NCBI GenBank assembly: GCA_019113825.1
Contig: DXGR01000075.1
Span: 1-64,000, forward strand
Length of the DNA stretch: 64,000 nt
Direction: 5' to 3'
Origin: Candidatus Stackebrandtia excrementipullorum
GTDB taxonomy: Bacteria; Actinomycetota; Actinomycetes; Mycobacteriales; Micromonosporaceae
Shown: in pieces, positions 52,174-61,898 of the stretch
How positions within the stretch are numbered: position 1 is the first letter of the stretch
Layout: each line of letters starts with the position of its first letter
Notes under the pieces: generated by a model
The model's input: only the letters and a program-made list of their open reading frames with translations
The model's database searches: none
Told to the model about the DNA's origin: nothing
Program-made: the position numbers and the translations under genes

Positions 52174-52848
52174 GTGGTTCCCCTGTTGACCAGGATGGCA
52201 TGTCGCGCCTTCGCCGTACTCCTGCTGATCGCCGGAGTCGGTTTCGGAATTCACATCGGGCTGGCCCCGGATGAAGAAGTTCAAGACCCCCGGTTGGCGG
52301 CGGAAGAAGATCTTCGAGCCGCCGACGCACAACAGCAGACCACACGCGACTGGCATCGCGAGTATGCACAGACGGCCGCGGACAACAACGCCGAGGCCAA
52401 GGCCGAAAGCATCGCCGAGGTCGCCAGCGACCAGGCCAAGGCACTCGACGACACCTACGCCGACATTCTGGCGGAGGAGGAGGCCGAGGAGGAGCAGGAG
52501 TCCGGACCGGTCGATTTGGGGCCCGTCCCCGCCGACTGTGAAGGCTACTCCGGAAACAAGGGGGCCGGGTGCGCCCGTCTCCTCGACCACGGTTTCGGCC
52601 TGGACCAGATGCCGTGCTTGGAAAGTTTGTGGGACAAGGAAAGCGGCTGGAACGAACGGGCGCACAACCCCAGTTCCGGTGCCTACGGAATCCCACAGGC
52701 CCTGCCGGGTGAAAAGATGGCAACTGCCGGGGACGACTGGCAGTACAACCCCAATACGCAGATCAGCTGGGGGCTGAGCTACATCTCCGGACGTTACGGA
52801 ACCCCCTGTGACGCCTGGGCGTACTCACAAGCCAACGGTTTTTACTGA
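52174..52848 (+). CDS. Secreted transglycosylase-like protein, copy 2
   Basis: The 224-residue protein has a signal or anchor helix (CRAFAVLLLIAGVGFGIHIG), a 90-residue charged coiled coil and the same C-terminal domain as the gene at 49857: CLESLWDKESGWNERAHNPS, AYGIPQALPGEKMATAGDDW, ISGRYGTPC. The two copies share most residues in this domain but not in their linkers. The GTG start is chosen with AAAGG 11 bases upstream; it is less certain than the domain. Confidence 0.8.
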   Translation: MVPLLTRMACRAFAVLLLIAGVGFGIHIGLAPDEEVQDPRLAAEEDLRAADAQQQTTRDWHREYAQTAADNNAEAKAESIAEVASDQAKALDDTYADILAEEEAEEEQESGPVDLGPVPADCEGYSGNKGAGCARLLDHGFGLDQMPCLESLWDKESGWNERAHNPSSGAYGIPQALPGEKMATAGDDWQYNPNTQISWGLSYISGRYGTPCDAWAYSQANGFY

Positions 52849-52859
52849 TCCGCCGCGTT

Positions 52860-52893
52860 GAAGCCGGGCCCGCTGTACGGTGGGCCCGGCTTC
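52860..52893. terminator. Bidirectional terminator between the transglycosylase-like gene and glpX
   Basis: GAAGCCGGGCCC and GGGCCCGGCTTC form a perfect 12-bp stem with a 10-nt loop in the 48-bp convergent gap. Confidence 0.8.
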
Positions 52894-52896
52894 GCG

Positions 52897-53913
52897 CTAT
52901 GCGGGAGCCGGTGCGCCGTCGAAGTCCACGAGCGAGTAGTTGCGCAGCTTGGACAGCTGGTGGTAAGAGTCGATGACCCGTGTCGTCCCCGACTTCGACC
53001 GCATCACGATCGATTGGGTGTAGGCACCGCCGTGCTGGTACCGGACACCTCGCAGAAGATCTCCGGAGGTCACACCGGTGGCGCAGAAGAACATGTTCTG
53101 CCCACTGACGAGATCCGACGTGGTCAACACCTGATCCACGTCGTGCCCAGCTTGGATCGCACGATCACGTTCGGCTTCGTCGCGAGGCCACAGCCGTGCC
53201 TGGATGGCTCCACCCAGGCAGGTGAGCGCGACCGCACTGATGATGCCTTCGGGAGTGCCGCCGATGCCCATGAGGACGTCGATGTCACTGGAGTCGCGGG
53301 CGGCGTAGATCGCGCCGGCGACGTCACCGTCGGAAATGAATCGAATCCGGGCACCGGCGTCTCTGATGTCTTTGACCAGTTCGGTGTGGCGGGGGCGATC
53401 CAGCACGCAGACGGTGATGTCACCGATGGAACTCCCCTTGGCCGCGGCGATGCGCCGTAGGTTCTCTTTCACCGGCGCACTGATGTCGATGACATCGGCG
53501 GCTTCGGGTCCCACCGCCAGCTTGTCCATGTAGAAGACCGCCGACGGGTCGAACATGGCGCCGCGTTCGGCGACCGCCAACACCGCCAAGGCGTTGGGCA
53601 TGCCCTTGGACATGAGTGTGGTGCCGTCAATGGGGTCGACGGCCACGTCGACGCCGGGGCCGGTTCCGTCTCCGACCGACTCACCGTTGTACAACATCGG
53701 GGCCTGATCTTTTTCGCCTTCACCGATGACGACGGTGCCACGCATTTGAATCGAGTTGATGAGCTGTCGCATGGCGTCGACGGCGGCCTGGTCTCCGCTG
53801 TCCTTGTCGCCGCGGCCCACCCAGCGCCCGGCGGCCATCGCCGCTGCTTCGGTGACTCTCACCAGGTCCAAACCGAGGTTCCGGTCGAGTTCTTCGGTGT
53901 GACGTGGAGACAT
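52897..53913 (-). CDS. glpX: Fructose-1,6-bisphosphatase, class II
   Basis: This gluconeogenic enzyme makes fructose 6-phosphate. The 338-residue protein has metal-site motifs [45 protein letters not shown] and the later [22 protein letters not shown] upstream supports the ATG. It is the only or main FBPase in many Actinobacteria (Rv1099c). DUF4245 diverges from it, as in mycobacteria. Confidence 0.96.
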   Translation of the reverse strand: MSPRHTEELDRNLGLDLVRVTEAAAMAAGRWVGRGDKDSGDQAAVDAMRQLINSIQMRGTVVIGEGEKDQAPMLYNGESVGDGTGPGVDVAVDPIDGTTLMSKGMPNALAVLAVAERGAMFDPSAVFYMDKLAVGPEAADVIDISAPVKENLRRIAAAKGSSIGDITVCVLDRPRHTELVKDIRDAGARIRFISDGDVAGAIYAARDSSDIDVLMGIGGTPEGIISAVALTCLGGAIQARLWPRDEAERDRAIQAGHDVDQVLTTSDLVSGQNMFFCATGVTSGDLLRGVRYQHGGAYTQSIVMRSKSGTTRVIDSYHQLSKLRNYSLVDFDGAPAPA

Positions 53914-54248
53914 GCCCCGCCCTCTCGTCGTTGTGATGGGTCTTCATTTTGACTCCCCCTCCGCGCGCCGCGCGCGCCAAGGACCCGGTTGTAGACCGGC
54001 CGCACATTCCCGAAGCATCGGCGGTGATCCGTGCCCGCCGGGCGGACGGGTGGAAGTGGTGCCTGAGCGGTCTTTCCACCACCCGTCGAATCATGGCCAC
54101 AGCCTAGTACGCCCCCTTGTGGTGAAGGGACGGCGTTTCCCCCGGCAGCCGACGCACGAGGTCGCCCGCGAGCCGAAACGGTGCACCGCATCTCACTGTT
54201 TTACGGGGTGGCGGCGGCCCGGTCGGGCGGGTCGGCGAAAATGGCACC

Positions 54249-54797
54249 ATGAGCACCTCCGAGGAAGCGGCGAGGCCCGTCGCCAGTGGGCGACAGGATC
54301 GCCGGCCACGCGACATGGTCCTGTCCCTTGCCGTGTTGCTGTTGCCGATCGGGGCGTTTTTCCTGTTCTGGAATTTCTTGACGTCCGATCAACCGGTCAG
54401 TGAGATCGATCCGTCCTCCGCGTATATGCAGGCCGAGGGGATGGGCATGACCGTGTCACCGCCGAGCGGGTTGTCGGAGGAGTGGCGGCCGTTGAGCAGC
54501 GCGGTCAATGAGGAAGAGGGAGCTGTGACCCTCCGCGTCGGCTACTACACTCCGTCGGCCGGGGGTATGCAGTTCATAGCCAGTCAGAGCGACCCGGTGG
54601 ACCTGCTTGAAAACGAGTTGGGGACCGCGCCACGGCCTGAGGGCGAATTGACCGTGGGGAGCCTCAGTTGGCAGACGTACGTGACCGTGGGGGGGAATTC
54701 GGCCCTCGTGTACTCGACCGAGTCGGTCACGTTGATCGTTCACGGTGACGGGCCCCCCGATGAACTGGTGGAGTTTGCGGAGGCGCTTACTCCGTAA
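54249..54797 (+). CDS. DUF4245 membrane protein
   Basis: The 182-residue protein has a basic N terminus, one transmembrane helix (about 25-45: LSLAVLLLPIGAFFLFWNFL) and an outer domain with DUF4245 features (RVGYYTPSAGGMQFIASQS, WQTYVTVGGNSALVYSTESV). It diverges from glpX as Rv1100 does from Rv1099c. Function unknown. The upstream ribosome-binding site is weak. Confidence 0.88.
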   Translation: MSTSEEAARPVASGRQDRRPRDMVLSLAVLLLPIGAFFLFWNFLTSDQPVSEIDPSSAYMQAEGMGMTVSPPSGLSEEWRPLSSAVNEEEGAVTLRVGYYTPSAGGMQFIASQSDPVDLLENELGTAPRPEGELTVGSLSWQTYVTVGGNSALVYSTESVTLIVHGDGPPDELVEFAEALTP

Positions 54798-55298
54798 GCA
54801 TGGTCTCGCGACGTGCTCGCGGGAGGAGTGTGTCGCACTGCCATAGGCACGGTCTCGGCGTGCTTGGAGGCCGTGAGGGTCGGTCGGGCGCGATGAGGAA
54901 GTCGGCGACGGGGCTTGGCGGGGAACTGTGTTTTCTTCGGCTGATGGCGCCCGGCCGATATTTTTGGCGTCCGATGAACGAGTGGAACTCGTGTTTTTGA
55001 GACGTTCATGGATTTTTTGTTGTCGGGCGGTTTAGCGTCTCGTGCCGTGTTCGGGCGATGTGACCGCTCGTGAACGAGCAGCTGTGTCCAACGAGGTCCG
55101 AAGCGCCACACGTCTATTCGGTTTAGTTATATATGTCGAAACAGCGATTATGGGCATGGATCTGTATTCGCCTGTGTCCCAATCAAAGTAGGTCGTAGTC
55201 GATACGATTTTGTGATCTAGCACACTCCCAATGCGGGGCGGATTCTTGTATGTTCATGCCCACGAGACGCAGGTCACCTTCGTCCGGGAGAGGTGGGA
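54798..55298. other. Long AT-richer control region ahead of the peptide transporter operon
   Basis: About 500 bases, locally much richer in A/T than the rest of the window (for example about 55118-55215). It has a short intrinsic terminator (54978-54998), a GCTCG-TGAA-CGAGC hairpin (55066-55079) and no gene I can support. It probably contains the operon promoter and may respond to a regulator. Confidence 0.45.
54978..54998 (+). terminator. Intrinsic terminator with T-tract
   Basis: ACGAGT, three bases, ACTCGT and then GTTTTT form a classic small hairpin plus T-run, 180 bases after DUF4245. Confidence 0.5.
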
Positions 55299-56498
55299 AT
55301 GGTCGCGACGGAAACCGATGACGGGCATGTGACGGCCCGGCGACGACGCAGCTTCGGCGGTTGGGTTCGTTTCGGACTCTGGTGCCTTGTCTGGGGCGCT
55401 ACCGCCGTGATCCTGCTCCCCGTGCTCGACCTGGGGTGGATCAGCGCCGTCACCATCGCGACATTCATCGCGTCAATGACCTGTTACTGGGGCGCCTACA
55501 TCACCAAACGCGTCGCCCGGTCCGTGTTGGCCATCGGTATCGTCGCGTCCGCGGTCTTTTTCATGGTCAGACTGCTGCCGGGCAACCCGGTCGACGTGGC
55601 GATCGCCCGCCTCACCGCCGAAGGCGTCCCCTACGAACAGGCCGCAGCCCAAGCCGCGGCCTTTTACAGCTTCGACGCGAGCGCGCCTCTGTGGCAGCAG
55701 TACCTCGAATACATGTGGGCCCTGCTCAACGGTGACTTCGGTACGACACTGACCCACGTCCCCGTCCTGGAGAAGATCGGCCATCACCTGCCATGGACGC
55801 TGTTCAGCGTCGGCATCGCCTTGATCATCTCGGTCTCGATCGGGCTGTTCCTCGGCATGGTCATGGCCTACCGCCGCGGCGGAGCCATCGACCACACCAT
55901 CTCGGCCGTCGGGTCCGCTCTGCACGCCATCCCGAATTATCTGATGGCACTCATGATCGTTGTCGTCGGTGGTGTTCAACTCAAACTGTTCACCCTCGCC
56001 GACATCCGTGGCACATACACCGCCGGGCAGACACCGGGTCTGACCATGGAGTTCATTCAGGACGCGCTCTATCACGCCACCCTTCCCGTGCTCGCGTATG
56101 TGCTGACGACCGTCGGCACCTGGGCGCTGATCATGAAGGCGTCGACCACGCAGGCGTTGGGAGAGGACTACGTCATGGTGGCCCGCGCACGTGGCCTCAG
56201 CGGCGGTCGAATCGGGACGATGTATGTGGGGCGAAACGCCGTACTGCCGTTGGTGGCTCAAATCGCCACCCAAGCCGGGTTCGTGGTCGGTGGTGCCATC
56301 TTCGTCGAGATCATCTTCGCCTACAACGGCGTCGGCTACGCGCTGTACAGCGCCCTCAACGACCGTGACTACGCCCTGATCCAGGGGCTACTGCTGGTCA
56401 TCACCATCACCGTGGTGTTCGCCAACCTGATAGCCGACCTGAGTTATGGACTGCTCGATCCACGCATCCGCACCGTCGGGGACAAGGAGGATTCGTAA
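55299..56498 (+). CDS. Peptide-type ABC transporter permease with extra N-terminal helices
   Basis: The 399-residue protein is a DppB/OppB-like permease: the canonical part starts near residue 68 (ITKRVARSVLAIGIVASAVFFMVRLLPGNP) and ends with the EAA-type motif (GLSGGRIGTMYVGRNAVLP). Residues 1-65 are an extension with two additional helices not found in typical family members. GAGAGG upstream supports 55299. First gene of the operon; ends one base into the next start. Confidence 0.9.
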   Translation: MVATETDDGHVTARRRRSFGGWVRFGLWCLVWGATAVILLPVLDLGWISAVTIATFIASMTCYWGAYITKRVARSVLAIGIVASAVFFMVRLLPGNPVDVAIARLTAEGVPYEQAAAQAAAFYSFDASAPLWQQYLEYMWALLNGDFGTTLTHVPVLEKIGHHLPWTLFSVGIALIISVSIGLFLGMVMAYRRGGAIDHTISAVGSALHAIPNYLMALMIVVVGGVQLKLFTLADIRGTYTAGQTPGLTMEFIQDALYHATLPVLAYVLTTVGTWALIMKASTTQALGEDYVMVARARGLSGGRIGTMYVGRNAVLPLVAQIATQAGFVVGGAIFVEIIFAYNGVGYALYSALNDRDYALIQGLLLVITITVVFANLIADLSYGLLDPRIRTVGDKEDS

Positions 56499-57373
56499 TG
56501 TCCACCCTGACACCGAGTCCCGGCGTGCCCCGGCACGGCATCCTCTACCGGTTGACCAGAAACAAGGTCGGCGTCGCCGGTTTCATCATCGTCGGTGCCA
56601 TCGTCGTGATGACCGTCGTCGCGCCCCTGCTGCTGAGCACGACGGTGCCCTCCGACGCGCAGAACACCTGGAGCGGTCCGTCTACCGAACATTGGCTGGG
56701 CACGGACAACACAGGCAAGGATGTTCTCCACCAGATGCTGGTCGGAGGCGGAACCGTCCTGTTCGTCGGACTGGTGGCAGCGGGCATCACGACCGTCATC
56801 GCAGTGGTTCTCGGCTCCCTGGCGGCATATCTGCGCGGGCCGATCGACACCTTTCTCCTGCAGGTGACCGACATCGTCATGACGATCCCCCAGATCGTCC
56901 TGCTCGCCGTGTTGGGCGCGTTCTTCCAATTGACGTCGCCGACGGTTTTGGCCGTCCTCATCGGTTGCCTGTCCTGGCCGATCCTGATGCGGTCGATACG
57001 TGCGCAGGTGCTGTCGTTGAAGGAACGCGAATTCGTCGAGGCGGCGAAGCTGCTTGACCTGGGAACACCACGTATTGTCTTCGTCGAGATCGTGCCCAAT
57101 ATGGCCGGTTACATCCTGATCAACTTCATCATCGCCGTCACCAACGCGATTTACGCCCTGGTCGGCATGTACGTGCTTGGTTTGGCTCCTCTTGCCGGCG
57201 CCAACTGGGGGATCATGATCCGCAAGGCGTGGACGTACGGCGCCATGTCCCTTCCGGAGGGAACGCTGTACATGATGGCCCCGGTGGCCATGATCGCTCT
57301 GCTGCAGCTGGGCCTGATCATGTTGACCCGGTCGTTGGAGGAAGTCTTCAACCCGCGGCTGGCGGAAGGGTAG
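56498..57373 (+). CDS. Peptide-type ABC transporter permease (DppC/OppC-like)
   Basis: The 291-residue inner-membrane permease has the OppC-type N terminus, LGTDNTGKDVLHQMLVGGGTV and the EAA loop (REFVEAAKLLDLGTPRIVFVE). It forms the pore with the preceding permease. The start codon overlaps the upstream stop. Confidence 0.93.
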   Translation: MSTLTPSPGVPRHGILYRLTRNKVGVAGFIIVGAIVVMTVVAPLLLSTTVPSDAQNTWSGPSTEHWLGTDNTGKDVLHQMLVGGGTVLFVGLVAAGITTVIAVVLGSLAAYLRGPIDTFLLQVTDIVMTIPQIVLLAVLGAFFQLTSPTVLAVLIGCLSWPILMRSIRAQVLSLKEREFVEAAKLLDLGTPRIVFVEIVPNMAGYILINFIIAVTNAIYALVGMYVLGLAPLAGANWGIMIRKAWTYGAMSLPEGTLYMMAPVAMIALLQLGLIMLTRSLEEVFNPRLAEG

Positions 57374-57379
57374 GCCACG

Positions 57380-58438
57380 ATGTCACAGAACGATCCCATC
57401 TTGTCCGTACGCGATCTGCATATTGCTTATCGCACCGGTTCCGGCCGCACGGTCACGGCCGTCCGCGGGGTCGACTTCGACCTGTACCCGCAGCAGTCGC
57501 TGGCTCTGGTCGGTGAGTCCGGTTGCGGGAAAACGACACTCGGCTTGGGGCTGCTGCGGTTGCTTCCCAAGCTCGGCTATGTCTCGGGCGGCTCCATCTC
57601 CTACCGCGGCCCCACCGGAACGGTCACCGACGTGCTCGGATTGTCGGGCAGGTCGTTGCGACGGTGGCGGTGGAGCGAAGTGGCCATGGTCTTCCAGGGC
57701 GCGATGAACGCGTTCAACCCCGTTATGAAGATCATCGATCATTTCGCCGACACGATCAGAGCCCACCGCGTCGACGGCAAAAAAGCCTCCCGTAAGGAGA
57801 TTCGCGACCGCGCGGCGACGGCATTGGAGTCGGTCCGCCTGGAACCGGACCGTGTTTTGTCGTCCTATCCACACGAACTGTCCGGCGGTATGAAGCAACG
57901 GATTCTTATCGCTTTGGCCCTACTGCTGGAACCGCAGGTGATCGTTCTCGATGAACCCACGACGGCGTTGGATCTGTTGACACAGCGAGCAATCGTGGAC
58001 ATGCTTCACGAACTCAGGCAGCGCCACGGGTTCGCGATGATCTTCGTATCGCACGATCTTCCGCTGGCATCGGAACTGGCCGACCGCGTCGCCACCATGT
58101 ACGCGGGCCGCATCATCGAATCCGGCACCGTTCACGATGTGTTCACCCGGCCTCGTCACCCCTACTCGGTGGGGCTTATCAAGGCGGTGCCCCCGGTCCG
58201 TGCGGGAGCAGACGAGCCGATGTCGATTCCGGGTTCACCGCCCGACCTCGCCGCGCTTCCCACCGGCTGCGCGTTCCGCTCCCGATGCCCGTACGCCGAC
58301 GATGAATGCGGGGAGATCGACCCCGAGCTTGAGCCGGTGATACAGCGCCCCGAAGGGTTGTCCCATGAAACGGCTTGTCTGCGTTGGCAGGAGGTCGGGC
58401 TCTCGAAACCGGCCGACCGGGAAGCGGTGAAGCAATGA
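57380..58438 (+). CDS. Peptide-type ABC transporter ATPase (DppD-like)
   Basis: The 352-residue ATPase has Walker A GESGCGKTTL, signature ELSGGMKQRI, Walker B VIVLDEPTTALD and the C-terminal Cys-rich oligopeptide motif (GCAFRSRCPYADDECG) typical of DppD/OppD. It couples ATP hydrolysis to the two permeases. It overlaps the next gene by four bases (ATGA). Confidence 0.95.
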   Translation: MSQNDPILSVRDLHIAYRTGSGRTVTAVRGVDFDLYPQQSLALVGESGCGKTTLGLGLLRLLPKLGYVSGGSISYRGPTGTVTDVLGLSGRSLRRWRWSEVAMVFQGAMNAFNPVMKIIDHFADTIRAHRVDGKKASRKEIRDRAATALESVRLEPDRVLSSYPHELSGGMKQRILIALALLLEPQVIVLDEPTTALDLLTQRAIVDMLHELRQRHGFAMIFVSHDLPLASELADRVATMYAGRIIESGTVHDVFTRPRHPYSVGLIKAVPPVRAGADEPMSIPGSPPDLAALPTGCAFRSRCPYADDECGEIDPELEPVIQRPEGLSHETACLRWQEVGLSKPADREAVKQ

Positions 58439-59475
58439 GCGGACTCGATGTGGCGACAACCGACGACGTCTCCCCAGCGGTTCCGCCGCTTATCGCACTG
58501 CGCAACGTATCCCAGGTGTTCCACACGAAACGGGGCGACGTCCCCGCGGTGCAGGACGTGTCGTTGTCGGTCGGAGCCGGTGACGTGTTGTGCCTGGTGG
58601 GCGAATCAGGCTGCGGAAAAACCACGACCGCCCGCATGGCCGCCGGGCTGGCCACACCGACCGCGGGAGCAGTCGAGTTCGAAGGGGTCGATCTCGGAGC
58701 CATGGACTCCGCACAACGACGCCGTTTTCGGACATCGGTGCAGTACGTGCACCAGGACCCCTACGCATCTCTCAATCCGATCCGTTCCGTCTTCGGAACC
58801 CTGTCGGCGCCGTTGAAACGCCACGGTTTGGCGAAAAACAAGGCTGCGGCGTGGGAACAGGCCAAGGAGCTACTGGAACGCGTCGATTTGACACCGGCGG
58901 AGAACTTCCTCCCCAAGTTTCCCCATCAGCTGTCGGGAGGACAGCGGCAGCGGGTCGCCGTCGCTCGTTCTCTCAGTCTCAATCCACGCCTGATGATCGC
59001 CGACGAGGCGACGTCGATGCTCGACGTGTCCATTCGAGTCGGGGTTCTGCGGACGTTGACGAACCTGCGTACCGAGCTGGGTGTCGGTTTCGTTTTCATC
59101 ACCCACGACCTGGCGATAGCCCGATACTTCGGCACCGGCGGAAAAATCGCGGTCATGTACCTGGGCCGTGTCGTCGAGTACGGCGACGCCCATGAGGTGA
59201 TCGACAACCCGAAACATCCTTACACCAAGGCGCTCCTTGCCGCTGTTCCCGATATCGACCCCGACCGGCGACACGATCACGACCCCGGACTGCGCAGTGT
59301 GGACATACCCAGTTTGACCGATCTTCCGTCGGGTTGTTCGTTTCATCCGCGCTGCCCGGTATATCGCGAAGGCGACTGCGACACGACCCCACCGGTTCTA
59401 AGTGCCGTCGATTCACACCGAGAGGTGTCGTGTCACGTCGCGGCCGAACAGGCCCGAGACGAGACCGCGCGATGA
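58435..59475 (+). CDS. Peptide-type ABC transporter ATPase (DppF-like)
   Basis: The 346-residue partner ATPase has Walker A GESGCGKTTTARM, signature QLSGGQRQRVAVA and the Cys-rich C terminus (GCSFHPRCPVYREGDC). The Walker B reads LMIADEATSMLD with Ala where Pro is usual. Coupled by ATGA overlaps on both sides. Confidence 0.94.
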   Translation: MSGLDVATTDDVSPAVPPLIALRNVSQVFHTKRGDVPAVQDVSLSVGAGDVLCLVGESGCGKTTTARMAAGLATPTAGAVEFEGVDLGAMDSAQRRRFRTSVQYVHQDPYASLNPIRSVFGTLSAPLKRHGLAKNKAAAWEQAKELLERVDLTPAENFLPKFPHQLSGGQRQRVAVARSLSLNPRLMIADEATSMLDVSIRVGVLRTLTNLRTELGVGFVFITHDLAIARYFGTGGKIAVMYLGRVVEYGDAHEVIDNPKHPYTKALLAAVPDIDPDRRHDHDPGLRSVDIPSLTDLPSGCSFHPRCPVYREGDCDTTPPVLSAVDSHREVSCHVAAEQARDETAR

Positions 59476-59723
59476 ACGCCTTGGCACACGCTGCGGTGCG
59501 AATATCGGCACTGGTGGTCGCGGGTTCGCTGTTGATGTTGGCGGCGACCGGCCCGGGCACCGCCGAACGGATCATCACGATCGTTTCGCTCACCGCCGGA
59601 CTACTCGTGGCGGTGGCCACCATTGTCCTGTCCCGCTACGGCCGGCAGGCCCTCGCTCTGATTCGACGCGACAAAACCGACCGGTCATCGCGGCGAACGG
59701 TGTCTCCTCAGGAGGAACAATGA
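59472..59723 (+). CDS. Small two-helix membrane protein in the transporter operon
   Basis: The 83-residue protein has two hydrophobic helices (about 10-27 and 35-56) and a basic tail. Its start overlaps the ATPase stop and its stop overlaps the binding-protein start, both by four bases, so it is firmly part of the operon. It could be a transporter accessory subunit; no family recognised. Confidence 0.78.
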   Translation: MNALAHAAVRISALVVAGSLLMLAATGPGTAERIITIVSLTAGLLVAVATIVLSRYGRQALALIRRDKTDRSSRRTVSPQEEQ

Positions 59724-61564
59724 AAAACCCAGATTTCGACATCTCACGGCGCCGGCTGTTCCAGATGGTCGGCATCGGGGCCGTCGGAGTGGCGGGAGCG
59801 GGTACGTTGACCGCTTGTTCGCGCGCCGACGACTCGGTGCCGGAGGGGGAACGCGGCTCCTTCCACGGCGCCTACCCTTACGAACAGCCGCCCGACGGTC
59901 ACTACAACATGTCCGGGGCGCCTTATGCCCCCGTGCCCCGGTTCATGCTGGAAGGTCCGTACCGTGACCTGATCGTGCTCCCATCGGCCTACTACTACTG
60001 GTCGGAAAAGAAATGGGAGTACATGCTGGCCGAATCGTCGGAGATCAACACCGACGACCAGACCTTCACCGTCAAGATCCGTGAGGGCTTGACTTGGAGC
60101 GACGGCGAACCGTTGACCTCCAAGGACTACATGACGTCTCACTGGCTCCAATGGATCCAGCGGGCCGCGTCGTGGTCGTCGATCGCCGAGATCGAGGCTC
60201 CCGACGAGACCACCTTCGTCGCCCACCTGAGCTCCCCGTCGGCCGTCATCGAGCGGTACATTCTCCGCGGCAACATCATCGCGTCACACGCCGCCGACGA
60301 GAACGGTGTGACCTACGGTGACTTCGCAGACGAGGCCGCCGCCCTGTTCGCCGACGGCAAGGACATGGACTCCGACGAGGGCAAGGACCTGGGAGGACGT
60401 CTTCAGGAGTTCCGACCCACCGGCCTGATCGTGTCGGGTCCGTTCACGATCGATCCCGACCGGATCACCGACACCGAAATGTCGTTGGTTCGTAACGACA
60501 AGGGCTTCAACGCCGATGTCGTCAAGTTCGACCGCATCGTCATCTACAACGGTGAGACCCCGTCGGTCGACCCGTTGGTGCAGGACGGTGCCGTCGACTA
60601 CGCGACCCACGGTTTCTCACCGAGCCAGGAAAAGGCCTACCAGGAACTGGGCATGAAGATCCTGCGCGGCCCCAACTATTCGGGTCCGGCGTTGTTCCTG
60701 AACTTCAAGGGCTTGACCGAGTTCAACGACGTGCGGGCGCGTCGTGCGTTGGCCCACGCGATCAACCGTGCCGACAACGGAGCGGTGTCCCTGGGTGATT
60801 CGGGTGTCGCGGTCGAGTACATGGTCGGGTTCTCCGACGTGCAGGTTCCCGATTGGCTTGCGGCCGAGGACATCGACAAGCTCGACCGATACGAGTACGA
60901 CCAGGACAAGGCGGCGTCGCTTCTGGAGGATGCAGGATGGACCAAGGACGGGGACACGTGGACGACTCCCGACGGTAAGGCGGCCGAGTATTCGATCAAG
61001 TACCCCGGCGATTACGCCGACTGGGCCGCTTCCGGTGACAACGCCGCCGAGCAGTTGTCGCTGTTCGGTATCAAGCTGACACCGAACCCGATCGACTTCG
61101 AGCAGTACACACAGGAGGTCGACACCGGGGAGTTCGAGTTTGCGATCAACGTGTGGGGCTCATCGCAGCACCCGCACCCGCACTTCGCGTTCGTTGCGGA
61201 CCTCTTCACGCACAACACCCCGATCGCTCAGAACATCGGCGGTGACGGCATCGCCTTCGATCTGGAGGTCGACACCGACGCCTATGGCGAACTCGACCTC
61301 GAAAAGGTCGTCAACGCCGCCGGGCAGGGTCTCGACGAGGCGGAGCAGAAGGCGAACGTGACGATGGCCGCGGTCGCATTCAACGAGCTGCTGCCGATCA
61401 TTCCGATGTTCGAACGGTACGGCAACAACCCGACCCAGGAGGGCGACGGTAAGCGGGTCAAGGCATTCCCGGCCGAGGACGACCCGATTCTGGAGAACGC
61501 CGCATACGCGGACAACCCGATCGTCATGTTGATGATCACAGGACAGTTGGAGCCGGGCGCCTGA
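59720..61564 (+). CDS. Tat-type lipoprotein, peptide-binding protein of the ABC transporter
   Basis: The 614-residue family-5 solute-binding protein has a twin-arginine signal (ISRRRLFQMVGIG) ending in a lipobox (LTAC), so it is probably exported folded by Tat and lipid-anchored. The SBP_bac_5 core is clear (FTVKIREGLTWSDGEPLTSK, ARRALAHAINRA, LLEDAGWTKDGD). GGAGG five bases upstream supports the ATG. It would deliver a peptide or similar ligand to the permeases encoded upstream. Confidence 0.92.
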   Translation: MKNPDFDISRRRLFQMVGIGAVGVAGAGTLTACSRADDSVPEGERGSFHGAYPYEQPPDGHYNMSGAPYAPVPRFMLEGPYRDLIVLPSAYYYWSEKKWEYMLAESSEINTDDQTFTVKIREGLTWSDGEPLTSKDYMTSHWLQWIQRAASWSSIAEIEAPDETTFVAHLSSPSAVIERYILRGNIIASHAADENGVTYGDFADEAAALFADGKDMDSDEGKDLGGRLQEFRPTGLIVSGPFTIDPDRITDTEMSLVRNDKGFNADVVKFDRIVIYNGETPSVDPLVQDGAVDYATHGFSPSQEKAYQELGMKILRGPNYSGPALFLNFKGLTEFNDVRARRALAHAINRADNGAVSLGDSGVAVEYMVGFSDVQVPDWLAAEDIDKLDRYEYDQDKAASLLEDAGWTKDGDTWTTPDGKAAEYSIKYPGDYADWAASGDNAAEQLSLFGIKLTPNPIDFEQYTQEVDTGEFEFAINVWGSSQHPHPHFAFVADLFTHNTPIAQNIGGDGIAFDLEVDTDAYGELDLEKVVNAAGQGLDEAEQKANVTMAAVAFNELLPIIPMFERYGNNPTQEGDGKRVKAFPAEDDPILENAAYADNPIVMLMITGQLEPGA

Positions 61565-61648
61565 AACCGGGTGCCCGTCTCGTTGCCTTCCCGGTTCGTA
61601 GGGGTGGTTCCGCGCCTTGCGAGGCGAGGCCCGTTCGAGACGTCACGG

Positions 61649-61677
61649 TGTGGCGGCGCTGTTACGGCGCCGCCACA
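61649..61677. terminator. Bidirectional terminator between the transporter operon and xseB
   Basis: TGTGGCGGCGC and GCGCCGCCACA form a perfect 11-bp stem with a 7-nt loop in the convergent gap. Confidence 0.8.
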
Positions 61678-61698
61678 TCCTCGCGCTTGCCCGGTGGC

Positions 61699-61896
61699 TC
61701 AGGCTTCGATGTCCTGAGCCTTGGCCAGACGTTCCCGGGCGCCATCCAGTTTGGACTGGCATAGGTCGGCGAGTCGTTCGCCTCGCTCCCACAGGGCCAG
61801 GGACTCCTCGAGGCTGGCGCCGCCCACCTCCAGTTTCTCCACGACGGAGACCAGTTCGGCGCGGGCCTGCTCGTAGTCCAGCATGTCATCGGACAT
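61699..61896 (-). CDS. xseB: Exodeoxyribonuclease VII small subunit
   Basis: The 65-residue protein has the XseB pattern [33 protein letters not shown]. It assembles around XseA to form ExoVII, a single-strand exonuclease used in DNA repair. AGGAG eight bases upstream supports the ATG. It follows xseA by two bases. Confidence 0.95.
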   Translation of the reverse strand: MSDDMLDYEQARAELVSVVEKLEVGGASLEESLALWERGERLADLCQSKLDGARERLAKAQDIEA

Positions 61897-61898
61897 CG

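Noticed and set aside
54961-55215. AT-richer segment as a horizontally acquired insert
   Set aside because: It has no mobile gene, no repeat at its ends and no target duplication; a promoter or leader region is a simpler reading.
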